A stretch of DNA of 64,000 bases from Eudorina sp. 2006-703-Eu-15 (lineage: Eukaryota > Chlorophyta > Chlorophyceae > Chlamydomonadales > Volvocaceae), in contig BDSI01000034.1 of assembly GCA_003117195.1 (NCBI GenBank), forward strand, positions 124,001 through 188,000, written 5' to 3'. The notes under the pieces are model-generated. The model saw only the letters and a program-made list of their open reading frames with translations, had not been told where the DNA came from and did no database searches. Both the position numbers and the translations under genes were made by a program. This document shows positions 12,723-24,900 of the stretch, piece by piece; position 1 is the first letter of the stretch, and each line of letters begins with the position of its first letter.

Positions 12723-15700
12723 CTCCTGGATACGGGGGAGAGGGGCGTAAGGGGCCTCTGTCCCCTCGCTCTCAACCAAGGGCTGGATCGGCAACCACCA
12801 GTTGTGGTGTGCAGCGTTGTGACCGCCGCCCCCGCAGGCCCAACTGCGGCTTCGAGGCCCCAGCGCCCCCGTACCCCTTTCTCCCCCTGCTGCGCAATTC
12901 AAATCCCATCCACCCACCCACACTATCATCCGAACCCCCACGGCCCCCATCCCCGCCCCCCAAGGAGCTGGCCATGACGACGGTGTTCCTGGCGGGCTAC
13001 CTGGGCATCATCGTGGAGGAGTCCCTGGGGCTGTCCAAGGCGGCGGTGGGGCTCATTCTGGCGGCGGCGCTGTGGAGCATCCGGGCCACCGCGGAGGGGC
13101 TGGAGGTGGGACTGGGGCGGAGGGACTTGGGAGGTGGGGCTGGGGCGGAGGGACTTGGGAGGTGGGGCTGGGGCGGAGGGACTTGGGAGGTGGGGCTGGG
13201 GCGGAGGGACTTGGGAGGTGGGGCTGGGGCGGAGGGACTTGGGAGGTGGGCCTGGGGCGGAGGGACTTGGGAGGTGGGGAACGAGTGAGGGTCGGGAGAT
13301 GAGGCTGGTGCTCCGCTGCCCTTTGCCCCAATGCCGCCGCCGGATACGGTAACCCCTTCGCCTTTGAAAGTCACCCTACCCCTACCCTGCCCCTGCCCCT
13401 CCCTCGGCTGCCTCCGCCTGGAGGCCCTGGACACGGAGATGGGCGCGGCGCTTGGGGAGGTGTCCGCGGTGATCTTCTTCCTGCTGGGGGCCATGACGGT
13501 GGTGGAGGTGGTGGACTCGCACCAGGGGTTCAAGGTGGGGGCGAGGGGCTGGGCGGAAGGAGGAGAGTAAAGGGGCGGAGGCTGGAGCGTCTCTTAAGGT
13601 TTTGTACGACACGTACGACAGCCCTGCAGTCTGGGTCGCGCCGGCGGAGCTTCAGCTCGGGGTACGGTATTAGTGTAGCTTCGCTTGGGTGGAACTTCTG
13701 ATGGGCCCCATCCCCCCCCCCCACTGGGCCTAATGGGTCCCTGCGACATAGCAGACCGCATCCGGGGAGTCGCCGACAGACACGACGACCGACAGCGGTG
13801 CGGCGCCCCTTGTCTGTGAGAGCGGGCGCTCCTGGGGCAGCCCCAGAACGTTTGATCCCGAAACTTTGGCCCCCAGGTGGGCGCCCCATTTCTCAAAGCC
13901 CCACACGGTTGGTTTGACCCCACTTGCACCAGTTCCTTGCCTCTGTTCGCTCCTCATGCCTTCCACCTCCCCACAACAGAGTCACCGCGGCTAGGTCTGT
14001 CGTCCTCGTCGTCCCACGGCTCCCTCCCCCGGCTCGAACGTGGGCCAGCTTTGTGTGCTTTGTCCCTTGCGCCTCCCATCTCCTCCCGCGCCTCAGCGTT
14101 GCCTTTGCCCCCCTCCGGGCCCGCCCGGCCCTCCGCCGCCCGCACCCCTTCCCGCCCTCGCCCTCGCCCACGCCCCAGGTGATCACGCAGTCCATCCGCC
14201 CCACCAGCAAGTCCCAGCTGCTGGTGGCGGTGTCCGCCCTCACCTTCGCCATGTCCAGTGTGCTGGACAACCTCACCACCACCATCGTCATGGTGGCGCT
14301 GCTCAACAAACTGTGCCCGGAACCAGGTGAGGAGGCAGGAGGGGCCCGGCGCGCGCTTTATGATATGAGCTGGATCCCGGATCCTGAATTCCAAACTCTG
14401 GACGGATCATTCCGAATAACTGGATCCAGAACCTGGCGGCCCTCTTGCTGTCCTTACGACCCCCTCCCCGTCCCCAACCCCACCTTCAACCCATCCACTT
14501 CTCCCCCCCTATATTCATTCGCCTGTAATGCCTACGGCGCCATTGCGCGACCCCGTTCCATATTTCCATTGCCGCCCTTCTAGGGCCCTCCCGCGACCCC
14601 GTTCCATATTTCCATTGCCGCCCTTCTAGGGCCCTCCCGCGACCCCGTTCCATATTTCCATTACCGCCCTTCTAGGGCCCTCCCGCGACCCCGTTCCATG
14701 GCCCTCGTTCCGTGCCCCCCTGCCCCATCGTCCCGGCTGCGCAGAGACCCGCCGCTTCCTGGGGGCCGCGGTGGTGGTGGCCGCCAACGCGGGCGGCGCG
14801 TGGACCCCCATCGGTGGGTGTACCGTCGTGTGGCTAAGGCCACCGGTTGACACCTTCGGGATCATCCCAGGCGTTACAATAGGGGACGGGAGGGTGGGGG
14901 GAGGAAGGCCCTGATTCTGTGGTGATTGCTTGCGGTTTCGCTGTCCTGATAGCCACAAGGCCGAGAGAAAGGAATGCCATCGCCCACCGGGAGTCTGAGG
15001 GAAGGGAGATGCCAACTTTCGGTGCGTCCCCGACCTACCTTCTCCGGCCCTGCCTACACTGTTTATGATCGCCCCGGTGGGGCTCCAGCGGTGTCGATTT
15101 GGTCTTTGCGGAGGAGCTGTGTACCCCGGATCGCCGAAGGGGCATGGGGGCGAATGTGCCGAGGAGGATGGGCGGGGCACATAAGGAGAATGGGCGGGGC
15201 GCATGGGTGCGATGGGCACGAGCGGTGCAGGGATGAAGGCGGCAGGGGGGCCGAGGAGGACAGAACTCCCCAGAGCCACCCCGGTATGTAGTTTGTGTAC
15301 ATGCACACATGTCAACGGGCACCCGGGTTGTGCTTTGCGAGAAACCCTTGCGTAAATGAAAACCTGAGCCGCGAAACCCGGTATGTGTGTATGTGTGTTT
15401 ATGTGTTTATGTGTTCATGTGTGCTTACGTGTTTACGTGTTTGTGCACGTGCAGGCGATGTGACGACCACCATGCTGTGGATCCACGGCCAGATCTCCAC
15501 ATGGCCCACCATGAGGGACCTGCTGCTGCCCTCCGCGCTGTCGGTGGCGCTGCCCGTGGCGGCGTGGGCGCTGACGGCGCCGGAGATGGCGGCGGGGCCG
15601 CGGCGGGACGGAGGCGGCTCCAGCCCGGCGGTTCAGGTACGACAAAGAGATAGACCGCGAGACGTACGTGTCGCGGTGTCCGTCACTGCTCCCTCCCCCG

Positions 15701-18183
15701 CGCTCCATCGCTAGCTCCCGCGTGCCGCCAGCGGCCCCCCCTCGCGTGCTGTGTATGGCCCACGTGCTCGCGTCCGCTTGGCTGCACACGGGATGCCGTA
15801 CAAACTCTTTTAACCCTCGTTTCCTGTCTGTCTCTTGTCCTTTGCACGCAGGCAATGCTCGTCCAATCGACTGACGCTGCGCCGCCGCCAGCAGCGGCAG
15901 CGACAGCGGCCACCACGGCCACCACGGCCACGACGACGGCCACGCCGGCCGGGGCCCCGGAGGCGGTGGCGGCGCCTGCACTCGCGGCTGCGGGTGCGTC
16001 GGCCGGATCGCAACCCGGCGTGCTCGCGGGCGACGGCGGCGGCGGCGGCGCCGCCGCCGCCGCGCCGCCGCGCAGCAACCTGGTGCTGTCGGTGGGGTTA
16101 GGCAGTCTGCTGATGGTGCCGGTGCTGCGAGCCTGGGCCGGGCTGCCGCCCCACATGGGCATGTTGGCGTGTCTGGGCTTCCTGTGGCTGGTTACCGACG
16201 CCATCCACTTCGGCGAGGACCGCAGGTGGGCCCTCTGTCTGTCTATCTACCTACCTCGCAGGGGGTTCCGAACCAGCCGGCCGCAGGGGTGTGTGTGAAA
16301 AAGAAAACTGAGCCGCGAGAAGCGAAGTGCAGCGGAACAGGCGACACAGGCGACGGAAGGAGAAGGTATCCGGATGGGTGTGCTTAATGAGAAGCCGGAT
16401 GGGTGTGTGTATGTGCGTGGTTGTGCAAAGGGCAGGGTAAATATGCACGGTATATATGCAAGGTAGCCGCAATGGAAGTTTGTGATGGCGGCGGCGGCGA
16501 AGCAGGGAGAGACCGAATAATGCCTCCGCCATACCGTATCCGCGTGCCCGCCCCCGGGGGCCACCCTGGGTTCGCGTGAAACCACCAAGCGACTCTGCGC
16601 CTCGTCCCGCCCCGCCCTACCCCTCCCTCACCGCCTGCCCCGCCCTGCCTCACGCCATATGCCCCGGAACACCCGGGACGTCATTTTCCCCCCTGCCCCC
16701 TCCCCTCGCCCCTCCCCCACGGCCCTGCGGAATCCTTCCTCTCCCTCGGCCCTCCTGCCCCCTCTCCTCCCCTCCCCGGCCCGGCCCTGCCCCCTCCACT
16801 CTGCCCTCCTTCAACCCTCTCCCCAACCCCGCCTCCCAGGCACTTGACGGTGTCCCAGGCCCTCAAGCGGGTGGACAGCGAGGCGGTGCTGTTCTTCACG
16901 GGGGTGCTGCTGGCGGTGGCGGCACTGGACAAGGCGGGGCTGCTGCGGGAGCTGGCGGAGGGGCTGGGGCGGATGGTGCCGCGGCAGGAGGTGCGGCGGG
17001 GGGGGCCGGGGGCGCGAGGCAGGGCGGGGATGGGTGGGAACGCCTATCTGGGGCCGCCGTGTGACGACTTGGGATCGGCGGCGTGGCAGGCGGGTTTCGG
17101 CGGGGTCGCCGTTCTTGCGTGTCGGGCACATGCAGCGACCCGTCACCCGAGTCCAGGGAGGGAAGGACGGAGGGTATGGAAGGACTCTAAGGTGGGTCGC
17201 CTCGCCCCGACGAGAATATGCTTCGAGGGAGGGAGGACTGGGGGGGGACGCCCGCCTTGTGCCTTCTGGGCAAAGATGCGCCAAGGATCCTTCCTTTTTC
17301 GATGCGCCTACCAGTGTGCCTACCAAGTGTTGGTGGCTGCCGCCCGACATTTCCCGTCACGCGCGTCCTCAGGTAGATCCCGTCCTCCCGTCCCCCCGTG
17401 TCCCGCCCACCCTCCCTGTTCCCCCGCCCCCGCCTCAGGTGGTGGCGGGTGTGATCGGTCTGGCCAGTGCGGTGGTGGACAACGTGCCGCTGGTGGCGGC
17501 GACCATGGGCATGTACGACATGCAGGCGTACCCGCAGGTAGCTGTGACCGTGACCGTGTCCCGGCGCAGTCTCCGAATATGCATGCGAGGTGCATGCCAG
17601 AGAATGCCGCTTTACGCGACTCACGGTACCGACAGTCCACATCCCCCCCCAAGTCGGCAGCCATGCAGCCATGGCGACCTGCAGGCCTGCCGAGTGCCGA
17701 CTTGAAGGAACCCCCAGCCATGCCGACAGCCCCGCGCCAGACCCCTGCCCGCCTTCCCGTCAACAGTGACCAGACACGCGCCTGGCCCTGACATGAACTC
17801 GTTGACGGACACTGCTGTCCTCGCACACGCACGCGCACGCGCGCACACACCGCCTCCATCCCCCTCCCCCCACTTCCCCCCTTCCCCCAACCCTCCCTCT
17901 CCCTCTCCCCCTCCTCCCGCTCCCCCCTCCCCAACCGGCCCCACAGGACAGCCGGCTGTGGCAGCTGATCGCCTACTGCGCGGGCACCGGCGGCTCCCTG
18001 CTCATCATCGGCAGCGCCGCCGGGGTGGCCTTCATGGGCATCGACCGGTCCGCCACCTTCGGATGGTACGCCCGGCGCATCACCCCCTGGGCGACGGCCG
18101 GCTACCTGGTGGGGCTGGGGGCGTACGTGGTGCAGCAGGGCCTCACGGAGGCGGCCGCCGCGGCGGGAGCTGCGGGGCTCTGA
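12353..18183 (+). CDS. NHD1: NhaD-type Na+/H+ antiporter
   Basis: Integral membrane Na+/H+ exchanger of the NhaD family (ion transporter superfamily; the Arabidopsis homologue NHD1 is in the chloroplast envelope). Exons: 12353-12667, 12965-13105, 13424-13534, 14179-14326, 14745-14813, 15455-15636, 15852-16225, 16840-16990, 17439-17537, 17947-18183; every junction keeps phase, giving 608 residues. Diagnostic motifs: FFLLGAMTVVEVVDSHQGF (exon 3), SSVLDNLTTTIVMVALL (exon 4), GGAWTPIGDVTTTMLWI across exons 5-6, SAVVDNVPLVAATMGMY (exon 9) and GSAAGVAFMGID (exon 10). About 12 hydrophobic segments are present. Exon 7 carries an Ala/Thr/Pro insertion in a loop. The N-terminal exon is not certain: an Arg/Ser/Ala-rich frame from ATG 11885 or 11908 to 12115 could supply a chloroplast transit peptide, joining in phase 0 through a weak GTGTTC donor. 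A TGTAA at about 18697 is a candidate poly(A) signal. Confidence 0.92.
12684..12720. repeat. (GT)n microsatellite in antiporter intron
   Basis: About 18 GT units just downstream of a donor site in the first antiporter intron seen here. Confidence 0.9.
13106..13273 (+). repeat. 28-bp minisatellite starting at a splice donor
   Basis: Six head-to-tail 28-bp units (GTGGG, CTGGGGCGGAGGGACTTGGGAG) starting exactly at the donor of antiporter exon 12965-13105. Each unit ends in GGGAG and the next begins GTGGG, so each boundary recreates a donor-like AG|GTGGG. The host frame stays open through the array to a stop near 13286. Confidence 0.9.
14547..14699. repeat. 46-bp tandem repeat in antiporter intron
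   Basis: About 3.3 copies of a 46-bp unit beginning GCGACCCCGTTCCATATTTC, in the intron between exons 14179-14326 and 14745-14813. Copies are almost identical, so the expansion is recent. Confidence 0.9.
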
Positions 18184-18705
18184 GCACACCCCTGTTCGGG
18201 AGGCATGCGGGCCCGTTGCTGGGCGGTGATCAGGGGGTTGGCTGGCTGGGCTGGGTGGGTGGGTGGGGGTGTTGCGTGCGCGGCCCGGGGGAGACAAGGC
18301 GGCTGGATGGCAGAGTGGGGGATGGATGGAGACTGGATGGGGACCTGGTCGTCGGCTTGGCAGCCCGCTGCGCTGTCAGGTGCGTGGGGACAGTACTGTT
18401 TGGGCCGCAGGTGTGTTTGGATAAGAGACCCGCCCGTGCATGAACAACCCTCCACCGCGCCGTGCGCCAGGCTCGTCCCGTGTCAGATGCGTGTGCGTGT
18501 GGAGGGCTGTGCACTGCTGCCCCTCCGGGGGACCCACAGAGCATTTGCATGGTTGTTGTGCGGGCCATCGGAAGAACCGTCGTCGGGCATCAATCATATC
18601 AGGGGCGAGGAAGGCGGGAAGAGTGACCCTCATTTCATCATTAATGATGTTAGTTACAGACCCTCATGGCGAGTGCGATCCATGGAAGGCGGTGGTGTAA
18701 CCCAA

Positions 18706-18818
18706 GGATGTTACGGTGGGGACCCCGCGGGCCAATCGGTGACAGCCGCAGCCTCCTCGCTAACCACACATTGCAAACAAATAAACCGAAACCGCGCCAT
18801 CGTGGCGCACCGGACGGT
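18706..18818 (-). repeat. R1 repeat fragment
   Basis: Reverse-oriented copy starting GGATGTTACGGTGGGGACC (the reverse complement of the shared 3' end) and extending through the GGTGACAGCC and TGGCGCACCGG boxes before similarity stops. Confidence 0.75.
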
Positions 18819-19040
18819 GGCGCTCCTATTATAGCGTCAGGGGCCCGTACGTCTTGGGGGCTCCGAGACCGCCCCTCTCCGCGATGCCCGATGCCGGGAC
18901 CCGAGGTTTCGGAGCTGAGGCATTGAGGGCTGACGCGGCGGGCGACCGGCCCCGCCCGGGTGTTCCGGGGGGTTGCGCGTCATGGTCGTCCGGGGTGCTG
19001 CTGTTCGCTGTTGTTCGTTCCTGTATGTACCGTGTGTACA

Positions 19041-19072
19041 TGAATGAATGAATGAATGAATGAATGAATGAA
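19041..19072. repeat. (TGAA)8 microsatellite
   Basis: Eight tetranucleotide units, perfect. Confidence 0.9.
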
Positions 19073-20268
19073 ACCAATGAATGAACGTTACAGCGGACCC
19101 CAAAAGGGATCAACGGTGTACATGTGAGCGCTCCGAGAGATCCTCTAGGTGTGAGACCGGGGCGCCTCTGGCGAGCCCAACTTCACGGCGGCCGCCTGTT
19201 ATGAGGCATATGCATGTTCGCGCCCGGATGATTCAAAGCTCAACAGGGACGTGAGGGTCATGCCTGGGTCGTGGGTCGTGGGTACCGGTACTGTACACAC
19301 CCGCGGCTTGGGTCGGGCGGGTGTCTCTCTCAACACACCCGGGGCGATCCCCTCTGTCGCGGAGTTCCCGCGCGCCTTCCTCCCCCTCCCGCAAGCTCTC
19401 TTGCCCATGGCCTGTCGTAAATGGATGACGTAATCCCGGTACTGTACACACTCGCACACCCAAACCGGGAGACCGGCCGGGCGCTCCCCTTCGCATCCGC
19501 CTGCGCAGCCGACCAATGCGCACACAAGCGGACATGCACGCTGCACGCGTCCCGGACAATGTGCCGCAGCCCCGCATCGCGCTCGCCGTGTGCGGTGTGC
19601 CCCCTGCACCTGCCCCGCAACGCACGCTCGCTTTAACGACGGGGATTCCCGCCGTCGTCCGGGCACTCGCCACCGACCCCATGCGTGCAGCACCAGGCAA
19701 TCGCGCGGGTTGCAGTCCCTCCTCCGTCTTCCCTCGCTATCCACCCAACAGCAACGGACCCAAGGTCCACCGCCCGCAGCACCACACACACCAACACGGT
19801 ACCTCAGCGCCCAGACCGCGGACGGCGGGTGCGAGACACCGGGGTGTGGACGCAGATCTCTCATACTCATATAGCTCATGAACACGTGGCCAGAAAAAAC
19901 ACGTGGCCAGAAAAAACAATATCGGTGTATCCATCGCGGGGGCAGGTGGGCGGACCAGAGCCGCGGCCGGGGGACTGCGCTCCGGGGGACCTGATCCGCG
20001 GCGGCGAAGTCCTCCTCAACCCCGCACGTGAGGGAGTACAGGGGAGTACACGGTCGGCGTCAGACCACCGGCGATGGATACGTAACGATGCACGGACGCC
20101 CAGCCCGAGGCCGGAGCGCGGTGCGGGGCAGGACGTCAAAAGTACGTGCCGTACAGGTGTACAGCGGCCCTGTGTCCCCACCCGCGTGCTGCGCTCGTCG
20201 AGCGGCTGGCTGGGCCACACCGCCCCGGCTTCAAAATCCACGCACCGCAGAGGCGTGGGGCGGCCCCC

Positions 20269-20284
20269 GACGTCACGTGACGTC
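20269..20284. promoter_or_regulatory. 16-bp palindrome with bZIP and G-box cores
   Basis: GACGTCACGTGACGTC is a perfect palindrome that contains two TGACGT half sites and a central CACGTG G-box. Such cores are bound by plant bZIP/bHLH factors; its function here is unproven because no gene start is close by. Confidence 0.35.
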
Positions 20285-20472
20285 ACGTCCAGTCAGCAGT
20301 TACCCATCGGCACTGAGTTGCGGCTCCCGGAATCGAGGAACCGCACGTTTTTCTGTTGTTGTTGGTGGTGGTGGTTGAGGGGGGGGCAGCGAGGCCCCGC
20401 CAGCACGCGGATGCGCTGCGCTGCGCCACAAGCCGCACCCGTTGCCATTCGTGGTCCTCCTCGACCACCGCA

Positions 20473-20499
20473 CTGCCGTACTGCCGGTGAGTACGGCAG
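20473..20499. repeat. Inverted repeat with 7-base loop
   Basis: Arms CTGCCGTACT and AGTACGGCAG (10 bp, perfect) enclose a short loop; a further TACGGCAG follows directly. It contains the CCGTAC/GTACGG word that is frequent throughout the window. Confidence 0.6.
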
Positions 20500-20732
20500 T
20501 ACGGCAGCCCTTGCCATCTCGCCCCCCATGCCGCCATCCGCAGCCCGCAGCCCCGTCGCCGTCCCCGTCGCCGCCTCCACCCGTCGTCATCGCCTCTTAT
20601 CACCTCGCTGCAGTGCGCTGCAGCTGCGACGTCCACCAAACAGGTCGCGACGAGGTCCGTCCCCGACCGAACCCGCCGACTGCCCGCCGCGCGCACAACG
20701 CCGTGCGCGTTGGCCCGTTGCGGGTGGCCCCC

Positions 20733-21392
20733 TCAGAAGCAGCAGTCGCAGTCGAAGGGGCACAGGTCCGTGTCTCCGCCCTTCTTGCCCAGGCCCAGCT
20801 CCTCCTCCGAGTAGATGGGAAAGCCCTCCTCGGTGCGCTTGCGGCCCTTGGCGGACGCCTCCCCGAAGATATCGTCCTTGCTGCCCTCCACACGGGGCCG
20901 TTTGGACGTGGTTGCTGCGCTCTCCGGTTCCTGGCAATGGCGGTGGTTGGTGGTGGACACGACGGCACGGGGCAAAGCGGTTCCGAGGTGAGTGTTGGAT
21001 GAGGCCGCGAGCTCACACGCGGTGATTTGCCCATGTATATGTGATGGGTGTTGTGTGAGTTGGGGACTGGTTCCCAACGCGGCAGTCCTGCCGAGACTGT
21101 CGGCGACAGCCACAACACGCACCTTGCCCACAGCCTCCCCAGCCGGTCGTTTTCCTTCAGTAACCTCCTGCGCCTTTTTCAATTTCCCAGCGCTGAAGAT
21201 GTCATCTATTTCGGACTTCTGGCCCTTCTTTAGAGTCGCGTCGCCGTCATTTTTTGTAGATGCATTCTTCTCAGACGAATTTTTCGATGGCTTTGAGACT
21301 TCCTTTTTCTTCCCTCCTTTACCTATTGAATCCGAAGGCGACGCAACATCCGTCTTTGCCGTCGAGGTCTCGACAATTTTTTGCTTACCCAT
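20733..21392 (-). CDS. DUF1764 family protein
   Basis: Small, conserved eukaryotic protein of unknown function. Two exons: 21392-21123 and 20930-20733, joined in phase 0 (donor GTGCGT, acceptor CCAG), giving 155 residues from MGKQKIVETS. The N-terminal half is Lys/Ser-rich, hydrophilic and likely disordered, with KKEVSKPSK-type basic clusters (possible nuclear or nucleolar targeting). The C-terminal end carries the family hallmark: SKDDIFG, then KRTEEGFPIYSEEELGL, then GGDTDLCPFDCDCCF directly before the stop. The Cys pattern CPFDCDCC suggests metal binding. The gene is divergent from the carotenoid-oxygenase-like gene, with about 520 bp between the start codons. Confidence 0.85.
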   Translation of the reverse strand: MGKQKIVETSTAKTDVASPSDSIGKGGKKKEVSKPSKNSSEKNASTKNDGDATLKKGQKSEIDDIFSAGKLKKAQEVTEGKRPAGEAVGKVRVVAVADSLGRTAALGTSPQLTQHPSHIHGQITACELAASSNTHLGTALPRAVVSTTNHRHCQEPESAATTSKRPRVEGSKDDIFGEASAKGRKRTEEGFPIYSEEELGLGKKGGDTDLCPFDCDCCF

Positions 21393-21912
21393 GATATCAA
21401 AGTCAAATGTTACAAGTGAGTTATTCTCTATCGTATCAGTGTGTATGCCAAAATGGACAACAAGAAACCTAGAGTACCATTTGCCCGAATCGACTAGCAG
21501 ACCCTCCTTCAACAACTTGGGACGACCGCTACAAACAAAATAAATACAAAGCCACCACACTAAGGATCCAATTTGGGTGTCTGCTTTCCCAGACGATTGG
21601 AGCTCGTGCCGTACGGTTGACCGCATTTTGTGAGAAGGTCGTAACCCTGCCAGGGAAGTCGTAAGACGCGTCGTCAAAGACCGTATGGCTGCCATAAGCT
21701 GACCGGCGCCAGTCGTGGATAACGGAACGATAGGCTTTACTTCCTAGCCTTTGCCGGCTTGGCGCCGTGCACTCAATGGCCGGTTATCACTCTGGTATAA
21801 TACATGGCATCACTCCACAGCAATCAACTGCTGCGTTGCTTGCGCGGGGTAAGGTCGAGAGGTTTTCTGGCATGTCGAGTCGCACAAGCAGGTTTCCTTC
21901 GGTAGCAGACGA
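21393..21912. promoter_or_regulatory. Bidirectional promoter region
   Basis: A 520-bp gap between divergent start codons (DUF1764 at 21392, oxygenase-like gene at 21913 or later). It is less GC-rich than its flanks and contains a TATAAT-like stretch near 21796. It must hold the 5' UTR and promoter of at least the DUF1764 gene. Confidence 0.5.
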
Positions 21913-24900
21913 ATGGCGTGGGGCGTGTGTCTAGTTATTTACTCTCGTCGAGCCTTGCGGGGCAACGTCGTGGGTTATCCAGAAGAAGACTTGATGGACG
22001 GATGGAATTTCCCCCTTTGTCCAGGCGTTTCCGCCAAGGAGCTCTTGGTAGCAGGAGCCTGGCGTTCACCGCGCATGGGCTGCCGCCGTGCTCGTTACGC
22101 TGCTGCACGAGCGCAGCCGCTCTCAGCGTCGTCGTCGTCGTCAAACGCGCCATCCCCCTCGCCGCCCCGCCCACCACCCATTCTCGAGCGCGCGGGCGAT
22201 TTGACAGGTGCGCCAAAATTCAAACAGGACCGCGCTGGCTTTAAACAGTTCAGTAAACGATGTCCGGCATCGTCTATTGGATCCGGTTTGTACCCTGGGC
22301 GACGCGACCCCATACGGCAGCAAAAGCGACTCATTTTTGAGACCGTGAACTTTTTTTGAGACCGTGAACATTTTTGAGACCGTGAACACCCTTGCGCGCC
22401 TGCGGACAAGCGCCGCAGCGACCACGGCAGCGGCAGCGACAGCTTCTCCGGGCTAAGGAGCACACGACCGCCAAACCGGGCCCGACCGCCGTACCGCGTC
22501 GCCGTACACAACCCTAACCCTGGTGCGGACAATAGCCCCTCGCGTCACCTGTCACCACACGTGGCGTACAAGTTAGAGGTCCCGCACGTGGGTGCGCCGC
22601 GTCCGTACAAGGCACGAGATCATGGACGATAGGGCGGGTTGCGGAATGGCGTGTAAACGCAAGCGGGCGGCGGCGTGTAACCCCGCACGGGTCCTGGTCC
22701 CTGACACGCCGGAAAGCTTGCCAACCGCTCACCAGTGCCCCAGCGATCCGCCCGCCGCTGCACTTTCCCATTCGCACAACATATACCCCTCATCGCCCCT
22801 GTGCGGCGCCGTGAGAGTCTAACCGCCTCCCGGGCTGCTGTGGCCCCCACTCCTCCGCAGATCGGTTGCTCAAGGACTACCTGTCAGGCTGGACCTCGCA
22901 GGTGAGTTGCTGTGCCAACTGTGTCGGCGGCAACCCAAGCCGCTGCCTGGGCGGCGGGGGACGGGGCGGGGGAACGGTGATGCGGCCGGCCGGGTCGCGG
23001 CAACCCGCCGTGTGCGCAGCTGGCCGTGGGGGTTGTCGAGGTCACGGTGCGTGGCCTGGCGGTCCGGATGGGTCGTGGATTCAATACATGGGGGATGGGG
23101 CGCTGTCGGAAGCTGCGGATAAGGTTACGGCCGGCGCCGCACGCCCTCCCCGCGCCGGGGTCCGTCCGTGGCGGCGTCAAGATGACCCCACCTCGATCCA
23201 CCGGGCATCCCCGTCCGCCGCGCCACCTGTCGTACTGTGTGCAGTACACGGAGTACGACTATTACGTGCCGGCGGAGGCCATTGACGGCACGGTACCCGA
23301 AGACATCCGCGGCACGCTCTTCCTCATCGGGCCCGGGTTGACCGAAGCGTACGGCACATCTGTACGGCATCCGTCAGATGGTGATGGCATGGTACGTGCG
23401 GCGTGTTGGGGAGCGAAGCTGAGGACGTTGGCCAGGGTGTGGGTGGGCAGTGTGGAAGGGGGGATGGTCGGGTGGAGGAGGCACCGACAGGCCGGCGCCA
23501 GCGTTCTTATGTGCAGTATGGTGTCACGGGGCCATCCTGGACCCAGAAGATAACGCTCCCGGACGGCACGGCACGCGGCCGATTTGCACGCGTCGGAGCT
23601 TTTGCCCCCTAGAGTCATCTGTGGGGGTTGGGGCCGGTGCCGCAAGCGGCCGCAGCCTGACGCGGCGCTGCTTCTCGTTGTCGGGACCCCCCCCTCCGCC
23701 CTCCCCCGTTGCGGGCTAATGCCTGTGTCATACCCTATATCGGCCACCACAGGTGTGCAGCCTGGCGTTCGGCGACGGCGGCCAGATCTTCTTCCGCAAC
23801 CGCTACGTCCGAACCACGTCCTTCGTGGCGGAGCAGGTACGACACCTCTGCGAGCCGCAGCCTGTGCCGTACTGTACCGCACCGTACTGTGAACTTCGAT
23901 TGGGCAGGTCCACTGCCCGAAAGTCCCAGCTGCAAACCTCCATCGCATTCATCAGTAGATAGGGCACGTGGAGAAGCGTGGAGTCGCGCGCACCCCTGCC
24001 AATGCAGCCTGTTCCACCCGTCGTTCCTGCCCGTCTCCGGCCCCCGTTCGGCCCCGCGCGCCGCCAGGCCGTCAGCCGGCGTCTCACCCGGGGCTTCCAC
24101 GACCGGGGCGCGGCCCTGGTGACTGGTGGGCAGCAGCAGCAGCGGCAGCAGCAACAGCAGCAGCAGCCTACGGCCGCGGACCAGCAGCGGACACAACCGC
24201 CGCAGAAGCAGAAGCAGCGGCTGGGAGGTCCCTCTGGTGGGAGGGTCTCGGGGCCCGGTGGGTCGAAAGCGGGGGAGAAGGTGCCTTTGGATGGCCGTGC
24301 AGCGGCGGAGAGGACGGGCTTCGAGGATGACGCGGAGGACGATTACGACGCCAGGCGGCGCGCGAGCGCGGCGGCGGCGGCGGCCGCCGGCGCGGCGGGG
24401 CCGCCGTCGTCGCCGATCGCCGCGCTCGCCGCTGCTGCGGCGGCGGCGGCCGCTGCTGGAGGTGCCGTACCCAAGCAGCTCAGGTGCGACGACTGGGGTC
24501 CGGACACCGGACGAACGGGCCAAAGGCCAGAGTCGCCTATGCGCCAACCTTTGTATCGAACACCTTTGAGGCTGCCCGGTCGGGAATATCGAATATACCA
24601 AAGTCAGCAGACCTGAGTAGGGTAGGGCAGCGCAGGCAGAACTGCGCAAGGGCATGTACCCGGCGCGCGCCTGGGGCGCCTGCCTCGGCGTTGCCCCGCC
24701 TCACCTCCACCGTCCACCGCTACCGCCATCGCCGCAGCCCCAGCCGTTGTCGCCCCTCCCGGGGTTTGGTTTTCACGCTCGATGACGCCGCCGAGGGCGC
24801 CCAGCCCTTCGCCGCTGCAGCTCATCTGCCACCAGCACCTGCCAACGCCGCTCCAACCTCTCCCTCCATCCCTTGAGTCTCTCTGCCATGTGCCCTGGCC

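Larger units (their letters stand above)
18184..20732. other. Intergenic region between antiporter and DUF1764 gene (convergent)
   Basis: No exon was recognised. The region holds an R1 repeat fragment (18706-18818), a (TGAA)n tract (19041-19072), a 16-bp palindrome (20269-20284) and a short hairpin (20473-20499). It includes the 3' UTRs of both neighbours. Confidence 0.6.

Noticed and set aside
19685..21025. 446-codon plus-strand ORF
   Set aside because: Overlaps the DUF1764 exon on the opposite strand and is Arg/Pro/Ser-rich low complexity without domain signs.
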